From Tamarix chinensis (Eukaryota > Streptophyta > Magnoliopsida > Caryophyllales > Tamaricaceae), in assembly GCA_030549775.1 (NCBI GenBank), contig CM060172.1, forward strand, positions 123,679,122 through 123,743,121: 64,000 nucleotides of DNA. Direction: 5' to 3'. The position numbers were made by a program, and so were the translations under genes. Below, one piece after another: positions 24,546-37,529 of this stretch. Position 1 is the stretch's first letter; every line of letters starts with the position of its first letter. The notes under the pieces are model-generated. The model made no database searches, was not told the origin of the DNA, and worked only from the letters and a program-made list of their open reading frames with translations.

Positions 24546-26546
24546 CCCACAACACGACTTCTCTTTTCTCCAATTTGATTTTCTTCTCCTTTTCCTTTGT
24601 ACTTGTTTTCCCCCATTCTCTCCTCCTTCCCTTACATACACGGCTCCCCCTACCAAGTCTGCACTCTACCCCATCTACTCTCCCCCAAAATTAAGGGTCT
24701 GTGTTGAAAATTTTAGCAGATCAAACCCCCATCCCTACGCACGTGTGTGTATATATAAATTGAGAATGTAATGCTCCTACCGCCTCTATTATGTCCCTTT
24801 TGATTCTACAAACCAAACCATCATATTCTTATTCATTCACCTCCTCCCTACCGCAAAAAAAAACCACCATAGAAAGCCACCTTTAGCAATCTCAACTGAA
24901 TCACCACACTCCCTTTTGGTCGCTCTTGTCGAGGCTCACCTTAGACACCAGGAAAAACCACTGGTGGAACCTCCTCCCCTTTGGTATCTTACACCATACC
25001 CCCCTTTATTTTTCTTCCTTGTTTGCGGCACCAACAACCGATGCACCCCCACCTTCAGCAACTTCAACCGCAAGCTAACACCACCCTTTGGTAGTCTTGA
25101 TCGAAGTAAACCTTCTACCTTTTGGCAGTCTGCACCCCGTCACACACTCCACCACTCGGCCCCAACAACCACACACTCTACCCTTAGCCAAATCAACCAG
25201 TGCCCGCCTCACTCCTTTAGCCTAGCCCACTATTGTCTCCCCTCTACCTTTGGCTCCTTTCGCTATTGATCGCCCTAGAAATAGAAGCCTGTGTCATTGC
25301 TATCACCCTTGGCTTGGCACAACTTGTTGTCCCTCTTATATTTGGTTGTGTAAGTTTTTCTAGTTTGTTTCGTTTTTATTCTCCCTTATTTTTCCTTTAA
25401 TTTTCCTTAACATTCCTTAGATATATTTTTTAATCCTAAATATGTTTTATTATGACTTCTTAGGTGATTTTTCTGATGTTTTAGAAAAGGTAGATTTGGA
25501 TTTTCATGCTTAGAGGTCAGAGTCATTTTTAGTAAGTATACTTGTCGTAGTCTATGGTTTTGATTGCTAAGTATTATGCATGCTTTTGTGTTATGCCATG
25601 TTATTGATATTATTTCAATTAATATATGTTGTTAATGCTATACCACACAGTTGATATTATGCGATAGAAAATGAGTAACTAAAGATTATGTGGTATTTTT
25701 ATTTTATGTAGAAAAACCCTTGGTGTGAAACATGGTGGAATTATGGGTTTATTAATGATATGATGAATGTGAAATGATTATGATAAGGTTTATGGAGAAA
25801 AATATGGATTAGAGGATAATGTTACCAAACATATAAGATTTGCATGAAATAATAATTTTTATTGTTGATAAGAGCATTTTGGTCAATGTGGGTTAAAATA
25901 TGAGAATCATGGTATTTGAAGGTGTTATATCCTCCAAAATATGCTAAGGAATTTATATGAGGTGCTTAGAGTAGTTGTGAATTACCTAAGTTTTATAAAG
26001 TATGAAAAATGGTTCATTTGGGAATAGTAATCCTAAAACGAGAAGGCTATTATCACATGTGTGAAATGGTAGAGTTAGACCACGAAATCGGAATATGTTG
26101 CTAATATTAGTATTCTAGGAATGTATATTCTGGTAATTGTTTGAGCCATACAAGAAAAGTTACGATGGATTTGTGAAATTAAGGTTTATAAGTCCAAGAA
26201 TATTAACTTTTGAGATAGAGTTATTATCCTAAAGCCAGGCCTTGAAATTAGAGTATGTTTATAATGATAATATGTAAGGAACATATACCAAATTTGGTGG
26301 TTAAAAGAGTAATAAGACAAAAGTTATGATAAAAGTGTAAAATTAGGGTTTTGGGGAAATATAAGGGTCTTAACAGTAGAAAACGGCCTTATGATCTCGT
26401 GGTGTGATTTACCTACTCTAAACATGTTATGTACTTATAAAATCAATCAAGAATAAGATATTAATCATTTAAAGAGAAAAATCACACGAGACAGTCCGAG
26501 GTGTTTTATAGGTATACTCCACCGGACGAAAATAGTGGCTCAGGTG

Positions 26547-28062
26547 TGTTGTGAAAGATTTTAGCCAACAAAAATAATGCAGTGAAATAAATTCGAAGAC
26601 TAAAATAAATCCAAGAACACATGCTAGATTAAGAATGAACCTACTAGTCACCCAGACTAGGTTACCAATTGAATTAATTTCGGTTTGAAGATGGGATGAT
26701 TCGATCCACTTCTTGATCCAATATGTGATTACTCTAATTACTAGGTTTCAAAATTTTTTAATTGAGTGAGTATAAATTGTGTCACACCTCCACTTATATC
26801 CACACACTATGAATTTGGATTACTGAGGATGTGTGATAGCATCAGTGAGATCACTCTCTTAATTCTGTAAATAATTATGCTATGGTGGCTACATGGTTTG
26901 CTAATCTAAAGGAGAGAGAGTGAGAGGGTTATTCATAACAAAACCCTAGTTTGGGTATTTATATCAAAATCCTAGCCCACCATTATTGCTTTGGACTTGG
27001 GATTTAATCACATTAAATCCACTTGGGCTTTAATAAATATTAATCATATAAAAATCTCATCCCACTCGGGCATAAAGAAATATTAATCACATTAAGATCT
27101 CATCTTACCCAAATTACACTCCATTTCTAATCCAATTCATTTGGTGTGTGACCTTATAGGTTCACATAATGTTGGCAGTGGATTGAAACTCGTTTTGGGC
27201 CCACAAATCATAATAGGTTTCTAGTAAGATGTTACGACTACCCAAATTATGCAAATGTCACATGCTCGACACAACCTATTTATAATTCGTATATTTTTCC
27301 TTTTGTCACACTATATTTAGATTGAACACAAGGCATTAATCGTGTCATCCTTGTTATGGTCAATCACACACTTTCTCGATCACTGAGTAAGATTAACTTA
27401 AACAAATGACACCTCGTTTGCATATGGCCATGCTAACATCAGTCGTACCTATTGAGGGACCTAGAGATATCTCTCTCGTATCATGAGAGGAACAAATCCC
27501 ATATTGATTAACTATATGCCTCTATATGATTCACACAATATGTTATCATTACTTTTATGATCACCCCTAAAGGGTAAAATTTGGAAAAGTCAAACACATG
27601 TTCATAATCATACAAGCATATATGAAGATCTCATATTAGAGGGTTGTATATTATTTGGAGAGCACTGCTGGCACTTTTACGCAGTATTCAATGTAGTGTC
27701 CTCCTACTAAGTCAGTCCAATACTATGTTCCATAACATGTATCTATGCTATTAGTTTGATATCTCATATCAATGATTAGCGGAACATGATCATTAACTAA
27801 TCAACATATTAGTCTTATGATTACTAATATCCCTTAATTAGATAATACTATACTAGAGATATTTCTTGAATAATAATATGCCTATCGTTTAGTAGAGTTC
27901 CACAATTTAATCACATACTATATTATCTACATAAAGAATACTTACTCAAAATGGATAACAACATTTGAATAAATAGCATAAGATGATCTTTTTTATTAAC
28001 AAGCACAATCACTAAATATGCAAATATAAATCATCAAGTATGATTGGTGTTAGGGCATGTTG
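26547..28062 (-). mobile_element. Nested solo LTR (1,506 bp) with TSD TGTTG
   Basis: The insert spans 26552-28057, begins TGAAAGATTT and ends TAGGGCA. It is flanked by identical TGTTG (26547-26551 and 28058-28062). It splits a C-family repeat that otherwise reads GGTGTGTTG-TCCTTGAGAGG. TG...CA ends and a 5-bp duplication mark a solo LTR. On the minus strand a TATAAATACCC box lies at about 26956-26966 with a pyrimidine-rich leader after it, so the LTR probably points left. Size and texture suggest Ty1/copia, but that is inference. Confidence 0.88.
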
Positions 28063-28982
28063 TCCTTGAGAGGTGCTTTATTCTGTTCCACTAAATTAAC
28101 AATAGCAGATCCACATATTCATCATGAATAAGAATATGATTTGAGATAATTAACTTAATGGATACGATTCTAATAACTTAAAATGGAAGAGTATGTGAGT
28201 CATGATTGAGGTGTTGGATACCTTCTACTAGATGATAATAGTGGCTTAAGTGTGTTGTCCCTAAGAGGTGTTTTAGACTGTTCCATCGGTTTAAGAACAA
28301 CAGCTCATGAGCGTTCTTGCCTTAAGAGGTTATTCAGAATGTTCCATCAGCTTAAGAATGGCAAGATCTCTAAACTAAACGTCAATAAAAGAATAAAAAT
28401 TTGCTGTATCTAATAAAAAGTATTATATCTGTAATTTTGCTTGTATCGCACGTGTAATTATTCTCTACTGCACATGTGTATATTTAGATGTATTCTTGAC
28501 TCAACGGTATTGTTACCTTACTCGGTACATAGCGTACTGACCACTTTTCATGAGGGATTCTCATTCCAACAAGTAGAGGATATTGATGTTTTGTTTAGGT
28601 ATTTGAGGACCAATTGGATGATTTTGCTGCTTTAGATGAATTTATGGGAAGGAGTCTCTTTTATATGTATTGGATGTTTAGGTGAAGAGTTATGTTATTA
28701 CGATGATGTTTTTTTATACCTTTTGGACTCTTCAATCCATAGTATTTCTCTTGTTGTATTTTGTTATTGTATTTCATAACCTCCAAACTAATATTTGTAT
28801 TTATAGAGCTTCTCTTATTTCTAATTAATTTGTTTTACTATGAATGGTTTTATCCTTGTGATTGATATAATGATGGTATGTTAAACCAAACTTATGTAAA
28901 TTATGGTGATAACACCCAATTTTTGATTATATGCTTCCATTGTAAATAAAAAAATAGCAGTAAAATTTAGGGTGCTACAAGT

Positions 28983-28994
28983 TAGTATCGAAGC
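28983..28994 (+). other. Degenerate primer binding site (tRNA-iMet type)
   Basis: TAGTATCGAAGC lies 3 bp after the LTR end and matches the plant tRNA-iMet site TGGTATCAGAGC at 9 of 12 positions. Its position fixes C2 as a 5' LTR. Confidence 0.7.
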
Positions 28995-30705
28995 TTTGTA
29001 TCTGATTATCGTGTTTTAAATTTTGGTTTTTAAATGATCTCTCATCCGATTTCATTATTCTATTTCATATTTTCAAACTAGATTATTTAAAAACCCGAAT
29101 TAACTTGTGAGGAATCGAGAAGGGGTAGCCTAGGTGGCCATTGAATGTGATTATGTGTATCATGTGTTAGTAAGATAGGAGTATATTTCCCAACATATTT
29201 CTTGTTTTGCAGATGAATCATTATGGCACTTAATGGTCGCATTGGTCGTTTAGAGGATACCTTTGAGGCATTCATCAAGTTTGTACGATGCCCACCTTAG
29301 CCTTAGTCACCGATGCCACCTCCACATTACCCACGAGAAGGTATTAGAGAAGGCTGACTTCTAAGGGTTGCGGAACCTCACCCCCGACCTATGTGGTGAC
29401 AAGGACTTAGTCATCCTAGAAGGATGGATTTGGAACATTGATAGGAAGTATGAGGTAGTTGACTACCTACCTACTCGGAGGGCAAGCATTTCAGCTTTCT
29501 TCTTGCTAGGGGTAGTCAACACCTAATGGGTAGGTTGTCGTTCTCTAGGAGGAATTCAAGGCAGTGATTCGCACTACGTTTTATCTCGAGAGTCTTAAGA
29601 GGAATAAGCTGAAGGAGTTCATGTAGCTAACTCGGTGAAGTATGATTGTGAGATAGTTTCATGCCCAATTTATCGAGTTGTTGATGTTAGCACCAAGGAT
29701 AACAGTCAGCAAGTTCATAATGGTCTATCAATTTGAGCAAGGGCTCCATTTTAGCATCCGAAGGATGATGGGTGTCATGGCTTTCCAGGACTTTGTCAGG
29801 TTATATGAGCGAGTGTGTGGCGCCGCTACACTAGTTCAGGAGCAAACTTCTATTTGGGGCAAGAGAAAGCCGAAGACACAGGGTTCTGGGGGTAGAATCC
29901 AGTTCTGGGGAGGCGAACCTCTAGAATTTCAAGAGCAAGGTCAATGCCACCCTCAAATCAGTCAGTTCTAACATTAGAGTTGGACGGGTGGTTAGAGCAT
30001 ATTTTTTTAGTCGGCTAAGGTGCTTCTTGTGTTGATTATGTGATTGAGAACATCTAGGGTGAGATTGTCGAGGCACTTTTGTTTAGTGTAGGACGTGTGG
30101 TCAGCGGGGCCATGGGTCATTTGAATGCCAGCATCGTCAAAGTTAGTACCAGCAGTAGGGACCGCTGGTACCTCAGCAATGGGTCTATCGGTGGCAACCC
30201 TATCAGCCACAACAACATTAGTAGAGGGCACCTACCCCAACCACTGGTAAATCTAGGGAGGCTAAGGGGAGGGCTCAAGGGCATCATCCATTTCCTCACG
30301 GAGGATGACAAACCTAGGGTTCTGAAGGATATCGTGGAGAACACTAGGGATGACGGTCAAACAAGCCACTAAATATCATCTTCCAGGCAGAGGGTGACTG
30401 ACAGTTAGATGTGGTCACTAGTACGTTCTTCATCCTCTCGCTGCTTGCTTATGTGTTGTTTGAATTGAGGGCTTCTTTCATTTGTATCATCTACTTTTAT
30501 TGCTAGAGTTGTTTTATATCCATCTTCTGATATATCTATTTTTGCAATGTTGCATTTTAGGGAAAGATTGGATTGTACTAGGCTTCTACTAAAATGTGAC
30601 TTTAGAGATAGGTGAGGTAGACTTCCTAGTAAACCTGATTGAGATGGACATTCAAGACTCTAACATTATCCTTGGGATGGATGTGTTGGGGAGGTACAAG
30701 GTAAT
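28995..30705 (+). pseudogene. Ty3/gypsy gag-protease remnant
   Basis: Gag would form the virus-like particle and the protease would cleave the polyprotein. After an acceptor-like TTTTGCAG (29211) a possible Gag start reads MALNGRIGRLED (29223). A Gag core follows in shifting frames: DLVILEGWIWNID, then FHAQFIELLMLAPR, then FEQGLHFSIRRMMGVMAFQD (29650-29800). A perfect CX2CX4HX4C zinc knuckle, CRTCGQRGHGSFEC, is at 30087-30128. The aspartic protease C-terminus appears as NIILGMDVLGRYK at about 30664-30702. Stops and frameshifts are frequent. Coding homology ends at 30705; no RT, RNase H or integrase follows. The ILGMDVLGRY and iMet primer site fit a Tekay/Del-like chromovirus (inference). Confidence 0.85.
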
Positions 30706-31620
30706 AATGATATCATTAATAATAATACTATTAATATAATTATGCTAATTATTATTATCATAGTTATTAATATTGTAATGATTATTAATATTAATAATAT
30801 AGAATAATAATTATAATTATTCCCTTGTTATAATTTTAAAACACTAATTATTATTATAACTATTATAATTGTCATAAACACATTATTGTTCTAATTATGA
30901 TAATGAAAATAATAGTATTGATATAATTATTATAAATATTAATAATTATTATCAAAATTATGATAATATTTATTTATAATAATGGTAAAATAAAAATATT
31001 TATTATAATAATAAAATTATATTATGAATATTAATACTGATATTATTATATTTACTACTATCTCAGCAATTATATTATTTATACTGGTATTATTAATTAT
31101 AATACTCATATTTATAATAATAATAATAATGTTAAAAATTAGTTTAATAATATGATTATTCATGATAATAATAATAATAATAGTAAATATTTTAATAAAT
31201 GAAATCATATTATTATTTATAATAATAATAATAATAATAGTTAGAATCACTATTGTCGTTAATTATACTAATATTTATCATTAATTATAATAATATTAAT
31301 CATTTATAATAATATTAGTAATATTATTACTATAACTATATTATAATAACAACAATATTTTTTTATAATATTAATAAAATATAATAATTATTATATTAAT
31401 AATATTAATAATCTTATTCAAACTATAATTATTACAATACCTTACTATTATAATCATAATTATTTATATAATTATGGTAAATATTAATATAGTTATTCTA
31501 ATGAATTATTATCATAGTTATTCGTATAATTATAACAACAACAATAATAATAATAGTTTTATTATTATTTATAATAATATAATAACCATAAATATTATTA
31601 TTACTAGCACTAATTAGATA
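30706..31620. repeat. AT-rich ATA/ATT low-complexity tract replacing pol
   Basis: About 0.9 kb made almost only of A and T in irregular ATT/TAA triplets, with open frames of Ile/Asn on the minus strand that are low-complexity artefacts. It occupies the place where reverse transcriptase and integrase would be. Confidence 0.9.
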
Positions 31621-31789
31621 ATATCAAATCAACACTAATCAAATCATACATAATCAAATGAGATCAATATTAATCAAACCGTATTAGAAAAATCAAGTGA
31701 GGAAACACAAGTCTTAAGAATCATAAAAAGATATTGGATTACTTGAGATGGATTTAACACAAATTATTTGTTGCAACCAATTTGTATGG
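31621..31789. other. Short remnant before LTR C3
   Basis: Contains repeated AATCAAAT(C/G)A words. No clear polypurine tract immediately before the LTR, which is unexpected for an intact 3' LTR. Confidence 0.4.
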
Positions 31790-32438
31790 TGAAATACCGT
31801 GTAATACTTCAATTTTTTTATCTAACCCTAGTTCCGAGTATTTAATATCGTAACCTAATTCTAACATCGGAAGATTTATTTATCAATCTTACTCCCGCTC
31901 GCTAATCATAAATATTAGCTTAACCCTATTATTATTATTATTTTGGATTATTAGTATCTTTCCTATCCTAAACCTAATTCCGGCTAATCATTTAATTGAT
32001 TTATTCTAATACCCTAACTCAAATCATTAAAACCTAAACCTGCACCTTTTCTTTCCCCTTTTCCTCATTTTTCTTTTTCTTCACATTCCCTTATTTTATT
32101 TTTTTTTTATCTCTTTCATAGTTGGTCTTCTTCTTTGCTTATTCTTGCATGCACTTTTTTTTCCTACTAAGCCTACCCCTACCCATCTTTTCCCCGCCCC
32201 AACAGTTATGGGTTGGGGAAAAATTATTTTCCCTCCTTTTCTTTTCTCTTTTTTTTTCTCACCCAATCACAACCCCTTTCTCCCCCACTTGTGCATGCAT
32301 ATGCATAAATATATATTCACGTAGCAATAAATACTTCAACCGTCCTTTATCTCCCCCTATTATTTACTATAATTTTTGGCACCACCTTCGCCCCTAACCT
32401 CCTCTTGGTCGTCACACATCATCCTAAAAGGCCACCAC

Positions 32439-32525
32439 TGTAACACCCTAAAATTCACTATTTTTTTAAAGCGGAAGTAATTAGAATACTTAATTTAAAA
32501 CTCGTGAATCTTGGGGATGTTACCG
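32439..32525. repeat. LTR terminal hairpin (A2)
   Basis: GTAACACCCTAAAATTCAC at the edge pairs imperfectly with GTGAATCTTGGGGATGTTAC about 65 bp inside, giving about 19-20 bp arms. The same arrangement is seen at the 3' ends of A1, B, C1, C2 and C3. Confidence 0.8.
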
Positions 32526-33214
32526 TCATACTTAGTACCAAACTGGTTTTCTCTGACTATTTCAGTACCAAGTGCTAAGGCTAAAGAAAATATTTACTAT
32601 CAATTATAAGTCAAGACTAACTAAACTCTGTTGTAAAACAAAATCAGAGTACGCATAAAGAATTATAATTCATTTCCAAAAGAGAAATAAGCTTACAACC
32701 GATAAAATATTTATTTGAAATACTCAATACAAGGTAATAAATCAAAATGGATAAATCCGATACAAAAGAACTAACAAAAGGAAATACATCGCATAAAGAA
32801 TAAATATGGCCACAACTCTCGAACCTTGAGCCAAAACAAGCTCAACACACAGCCTCAACTGATGTCTCGCCCACCTGCACAAAGTCAGAAGGGCATACTA
32901 CTCGTGGGAATGAGCAGCACCCATGAAAAGGGTGATCAGTACGCTACGTACTGAGTAAGGTAACCGAGCACTAAGGCCGACACATAAACACATCAAATCA
33001 TGCAGGATAATAATCAACATACAATTCCAAACCACATATATGATACATAAAAGCGTATAGAGAATCCATAGTCCGTCATCAACAAGCCCACACATAAGGC
33101 CCAAAAATGTCCAAATTAATTATTTAATTTTTCTTTTATCTGAATTCGATACACACCATGCCTTTTTTCAAATCCATGTAAGTATAAGAATACCCCATTA
33201 TTTTAGCTAGTGGG

Positions 33215-33490
33215 CCGGTCACTTGCGGGACAATAGTCTACAGTACTATTCCTGACCGGTGGATCGATCTAGTTCCTGCTCATATGGTGTTCCACTATAA
33301 GTAATTAGTATCTTTTAAGAACCTTAACAATTCTGGTTTGTGTTTATTGAGCTCGAGTCACCCCACTATTATTGTCGATGAGTTGGTCACATATAGGACA
33401 TCATGTCCTAACAACTATTATAACCGGTAGATCGGTCACATATAGGGTAAAACCCTAACCACTATTCCTGACCGGTGGATCGGTCTGGAC
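33215..33490 (-). repeat. GACCGATCCACCGG repeats in LTR A2
   Basis: On the plus strand these appear as CCGGTGGATCGGTC and variants, spaced about 60 bp and separated by CCACTATT and GGGACA-type linkers. Homologous to 7745-8115 in reverse. Confidence 0.8.
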
Positions 33491-33554
33491 CCGACTCAAT
33501 AATCTTCCACTTTAAAAGATTAGTGTCTTAAATATTTTATTCATAAACATTCGC

Positions 33555-34140
33555 CCAGACATGCATGACTAACTCCATGCAAACCCTAGCTCCCATGCAA
33601 ACCCTAATTCCATGCAAACCCTAACTCCAAGTAACCCACACTTCCATGCAAACTCTAGCTCCCATGCAAACCCTAACTCCACGTAAACCACACTCCCATG
33701 CAAACCCTAACTCCACGTAAACCACACTTCCATGCAAACCCTAACTCCACATAAACCACGCTTCCATGCAAACCCTAACTCCCACGAAAACCCTAACTCC
33801 ACATAAACCACACTTCCGTGCAAACCCTAACCTCCATGCAAACCCTAACTCCATATAAACCACACTTCTGTGCAAACCTTATCTCCCATGCAAACCCTAA
33901 CTCCACGTAAACCACATTTCATATAAACCCTAACCTCCATGCAATTCCATGCAAACCCTAACACCATACGATTTCATGCAAAACTCTAACACCATACGAT
34001 TTTATGCAAAACCCTAACGCCATACAATTTCATGCAAAACCCTAACACCATGTCATTTCATGCAAAACCCTAACGCCATAAGATTTCATGCAAAACCCTA
34101 ACACCATGTTATTTCATGCAAAAACCTAACACCACATTGT
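33555..34140. repeat. Telobox (AAACCCTAA) tandem array in LTR A2
   Basis: A tandem array with units of about 20-50 bp of the form CCATGCAAACCCTAACTCCA followed by CGTAAACCACACTT. I count about 16 exact AAACCCTAA words in about 585 bp, plus near matches. AAACCCTAA is the plant telobox and overlaps the telomere repeat CCCTAAA. It is the longer relative of the A1 array at 7386-7632. Confidence 0.9.
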
Positions 34141-34780
34141 TAGACTCCCCATCATTATTTTACAACCCTAACAAACATGTCTTAAGGCCATATCATACAA
34201 TAATAATAACATAAATATACACATAATTCTCATGCCACAATTTATTCACACCAACATACTTCAACTCCATAATCATGCTGCATTCATAACACTTATACAA
34301 TATTCACATGAATTACACAATAATTCATATCACATGGCATGCATAGCATAAAATCACATAATACACATATGACCTTAGCACCCCTTACCTAAAACGACAC
34401 CGGTCTTGGAGCACGCTCCTATGCCTCCTTAGGCATTTGACTGGTTTCAACTATTATGAGGGAAAAGCTAAAATTAGACTCCCTCCTATCAAAAATATTA
34501 TCAATCACTAACTTATTATAAGACTAGGTTTTTAAATAAATAATAACATATTAATAAAATAACATTAATTAATTACTAACTTTGCTAGAGATATAGAAAT
34601 AATAGAATATAATAAAAGTTGATAATATAAGGTTGAAAACTTTACCCTAATAATAATAGCAAAAATACTAAAAATAATATCAATGATAATATAATTAAGA
34701 ATAATAATAATAATAGTAACAATAATAATAACAAGGACATTATTCAAAACAAAGTGAAATAAGGGCTTTAGCCCCTTTAC

Positions 34781-34781
<1 letters not shown>

Positions 34782-34858
<77 letters not shown>

Positions 34859-35242
34859 AAAGTAAATAACCAAATTTTTTAATAATAATGATGATGACAT
34901 AATAATACTAATACTGATAAAAGCCATAATAATATTACAAAATAATAGTAACCATAATGGTAATAATAGTAAAGATAATGATCGAAGATAAAATGAAGTA
35001 GGGTTTCCACCCTACATTGAATAATAATAACACTAATAAGAATAAATACTAATAATAATAAAAATACTAATAACCCTAATAATAATAAGACATTATATTT
35101 ATCATACTACTACTAAAATTTAAAATAAGCACAATAGGGTCTTAGCCCTATATAAAATAATAATACTAACACTTGAGAATAATAATAACGATAGTGATAA
35201 TAATAATAATAATAATAATAATAGTAATAATAATAGTAATAA

Positions 35243-35286
<44 letters not shown>
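34782..35286. repeat. (TAA)n and (TAG)n microsatellites in LTR A2
   Basis: An uninterrupted ATA/TAA run fills about 34782-34855 and a TAG run fills 35243-35286. The poly-Ile and poly-Leu frames they create on the minus strand are artefacts. Confidence 0.95.
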
Positions 35287-36264
35287 ACAATAACAATAAC
35301 AATAACAATAATAACATTATTAACAACACTAATGGTAAAATATTTGTATTAATAATAATGGAATAAGAATAATAGAAATTCAAAATAGGGAATAATAATA
35401 ATAATAATAATACTTATGACATATTAATATTAATAATAGTAATAATAGAAATAATAAGGGTAATAGTCCTAAAATCGAATTAAAAATTACAATAGGGCTT
35501 CATCCCTCAACAAAATAATAATAAAAACATTAATATTAATAACATTAAGAATACATATTAAAAATGGAAATATTAATAATAACAATAATAGGATTTATAT
35601 TAGAACAATTGAAATAAAATAATTTAAGGCTTGTAAAAATAGGGAAAAGGGTTGAGAGGGTATAGGATTCAACCTCAAGCTGGCGGGGATAGGCAGCACC
35701 GGTGGTGGCCAGAAAAAGGGAGGAAAAGGGAAAAAGTTGAGGCCTGGGGACAAAATAAGAAGGAGGAGGATGGAAGTAAGGGTGATTATGATTGCCCAGA
35801 AGAAAAGGAACAAAATGATGGCGGCGGCGCAGCCAAAGGTGGCGGCGCACGGCTGCAACGGTGGTGGCCAAATAGGGAAGAAGAAGAGGAAGAGAGGAAG
35901 AGAGGGAGAAAGAAGAAAAGGAAGGTAGAGGGAGATAGAGGAGGGCCTGCAACACAATTTGGGAGGTGAAAGGAGCGGCGAAAGCGGTAGAAGAGGTGGC
36001 TAAGGGTGGTTCGAAGGGCGGTAGTGGCAGAAAATGGTTTGGTTACGAAGGGAAATTCGCATGGTCGAGGTGGATTGTTCAGGAAGAATCGAAGGGTATG
36101 GGTGGTCTAGTTAGTTAGAGGGAGGTGCAGGGAAGGAGTAGGAGGAAAGAACGGGCAGCGGTGTTGGCCGGAGCTAGCGAGAGTGGCGTCTAAAGGTGAG
36201 GCGGTGGCAATGTTGGGGAATTCTAGGTAAGTGACCAAAAATCGATACAAGGCCAACCTGAGGG

Positions 36265-36272
36265 TATTTATA
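36265..36272 (-). promoter_or_regulatory. TATA box of LTR A2
   Basis: TATAAATA on the minus strand in a context like A1 and B, followed on that strand by the C-rich leader. Confidence 0.6.
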
Positions 36273-37324
36273 GATTGAAGGGGCAGTTAGGGTCGAAGGG
36301 AAAGTGGGGGAGTGGTAGGCAGGAGTGGTAACCGGCCGACAAGGACAACCGGCGCACTTTCCCGATCGTGGGCTGCAAGTGGCCAGGGGAGAGGGAGATC
36401 ATGTGAGGAATGGGGGAGTGGTTTGGGTCAATGAGGCTGCCGAAATAAGGGAAAGAGAAATGGAGGAAAAGGCTGGTCAAAGGGGTAAGATTGGCACCGA
36501 AAAACTAGGGCGTCAGCGGCGAAGTTACAAGCTGATCGACATTGGGAAGGGAGGAAGAAGAAAGGAGGAAGAAAGGGGTTGAACCAGGTAGTTCGGGAAA
36601 GAAATAAAAGAAGAGGGAGACGAGCGAACCGGTCGGCGCAGGGGTAAGTTCATTAAATAAAACGATGCATTTTGGGGGAAAGACAAGAAAAACGCAGCGT
36701 GGCGAGGGAGAAGGAAGCAGGCCAATCACACGGCTGGGTTGGCCCAAAGGAAAAGGAAGGAGAGGAGAGGGGGACTGGGCTACTGGACTGGGCTGCTGGG
36801 TTGGCCCGGTTTGGGGAGGAGAAAAAGAAAAAGAAAATAAGAAGAAAGAAAAATAAATAAATAAAAAAGGAAAAAGGGAAGAAGAAAAATAGGAGGGTTG
36901 GGTTAAATAAATAAATTAAAATATTTGGAATATTTAAAAATAATAGTATTTAAATAAAATAATATTTAAATCCCTTTTTAGGCTAAATTATGATTTTTAA
37001 AAGATTTTTTATAAATTCCATTTCAATTAGCAAATCACTCTAATTTTCTTCAATTAAATTATTTATAAAATTAACATTAATTTGAAACTATTTTCTCTTT
37101 CTTAATTTAAATAAAATAATTTATTTAAATAAATTTCCAAATTAAAATCTTTAATTAGTTAAAATATCCAAATTTCCTCTAATTAAAATATTTATAAAAT
37201 TTCTTCTTAATTTGCCATAATAAATTTCCTTTTATTTTAGTAAGAATAATTTATTAAATTAAATTTTTTAATAAAACCTTATTTAAATATAATCTTAAAA
37301 ATTAGAAATTTTCAGGGCATTTCA

Positions 37325-37529
37325 TCACTAGCCCCTTAAAAACAGACTTCGCCTCCAAAGTCTCCTGCAACTACAAGGGTTAGGGAAAGAATGCTCTAAG
37401 TGGCTAAGAAGATCATACTAATGCTAATGCCTATATAAACTACCCCCTTAGGAATAAACTTATTAAAGAAAACTCAAATCAACAGAAATAGGTATCCAAC
37501 AGAAATAGGGCATGTCAACTACCGACCAC
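37325..37529 (-). mobile_element. Internal-domain stub with polypurine tract of the A2 element
   Basis: On the minus strand the sequence before the LTR reads GGAGGCGAAGTCTG, then TTTTTAAGGGGCTAGTGA, then TGAAATGCCC. The AAGGGG tract directly before the LTR start is the expected polypurine tract, and the GGCGAAGTCT context is typical for the end of plant Ty3/gypsy pol. So A2 is a 3' LTR and nearly all the internal region is deleted. The ACCAC at 37525-37529 equals 32434-32438 and might be a target duplication, but the right end lacks CA. Confidence 0.7.

Larger units (their letters stand above)
24168..28979 (+). mobile_element. 5' LTR (C2) of a decayed Ty3/gypsy element
   Basis: Starts TGAAATACC at 24168 and ends GGGTGCTACA at 28979, followed after three bases by a primer-binding-site-like sequence. 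Removing the nested solo LTR and its duplicated 5 bp gives about 3.30 kb, close to C3 (about 3.29 kb). Features include a 145-bp tandem repeat near the start, a TATATAAA box (about 24753), a C-rich leader (24780-25260), C-type GTTCCACCGG repeats (26500-26550 and 28060-28350), the palindromic block (28522-28540) and a terminal hairpin (about 28905-28979). It interrupts ORF1 of the neighbouring LINE. Confidence 0.75.
32439..37324 (-). mobile_element. Minus-strand long LTR A2 (3' LTR of a deleted element)
   Basis: On the plus strand it starts TGTAACACCCTAAAATTC and ends CAGGGCATTTCA, so on the minus strand it begins TGAAATGCCC exactly like A1. Length 4,886 bp. Minus-strand order: CT-rich tract (36800-36900), TATA box (36265-36272), C-rich leader, triplet arrays (34620-35580), the CTCCAAGACCGG block (about 34405), a telobox array (33555-34140), GACCGATCCACCGG repeats (33215-33490), one palindrome (32936-32954) and the terminal hairpin (32439-32525). 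It inserted into C3. Confidence 0.85.

Noticed and set aside
34565..35383. Poly-isoleucine and poly-leucine frames on the minus strand
   Set aside because: Translations of (TAA)n and (TAG)n microsatellites.
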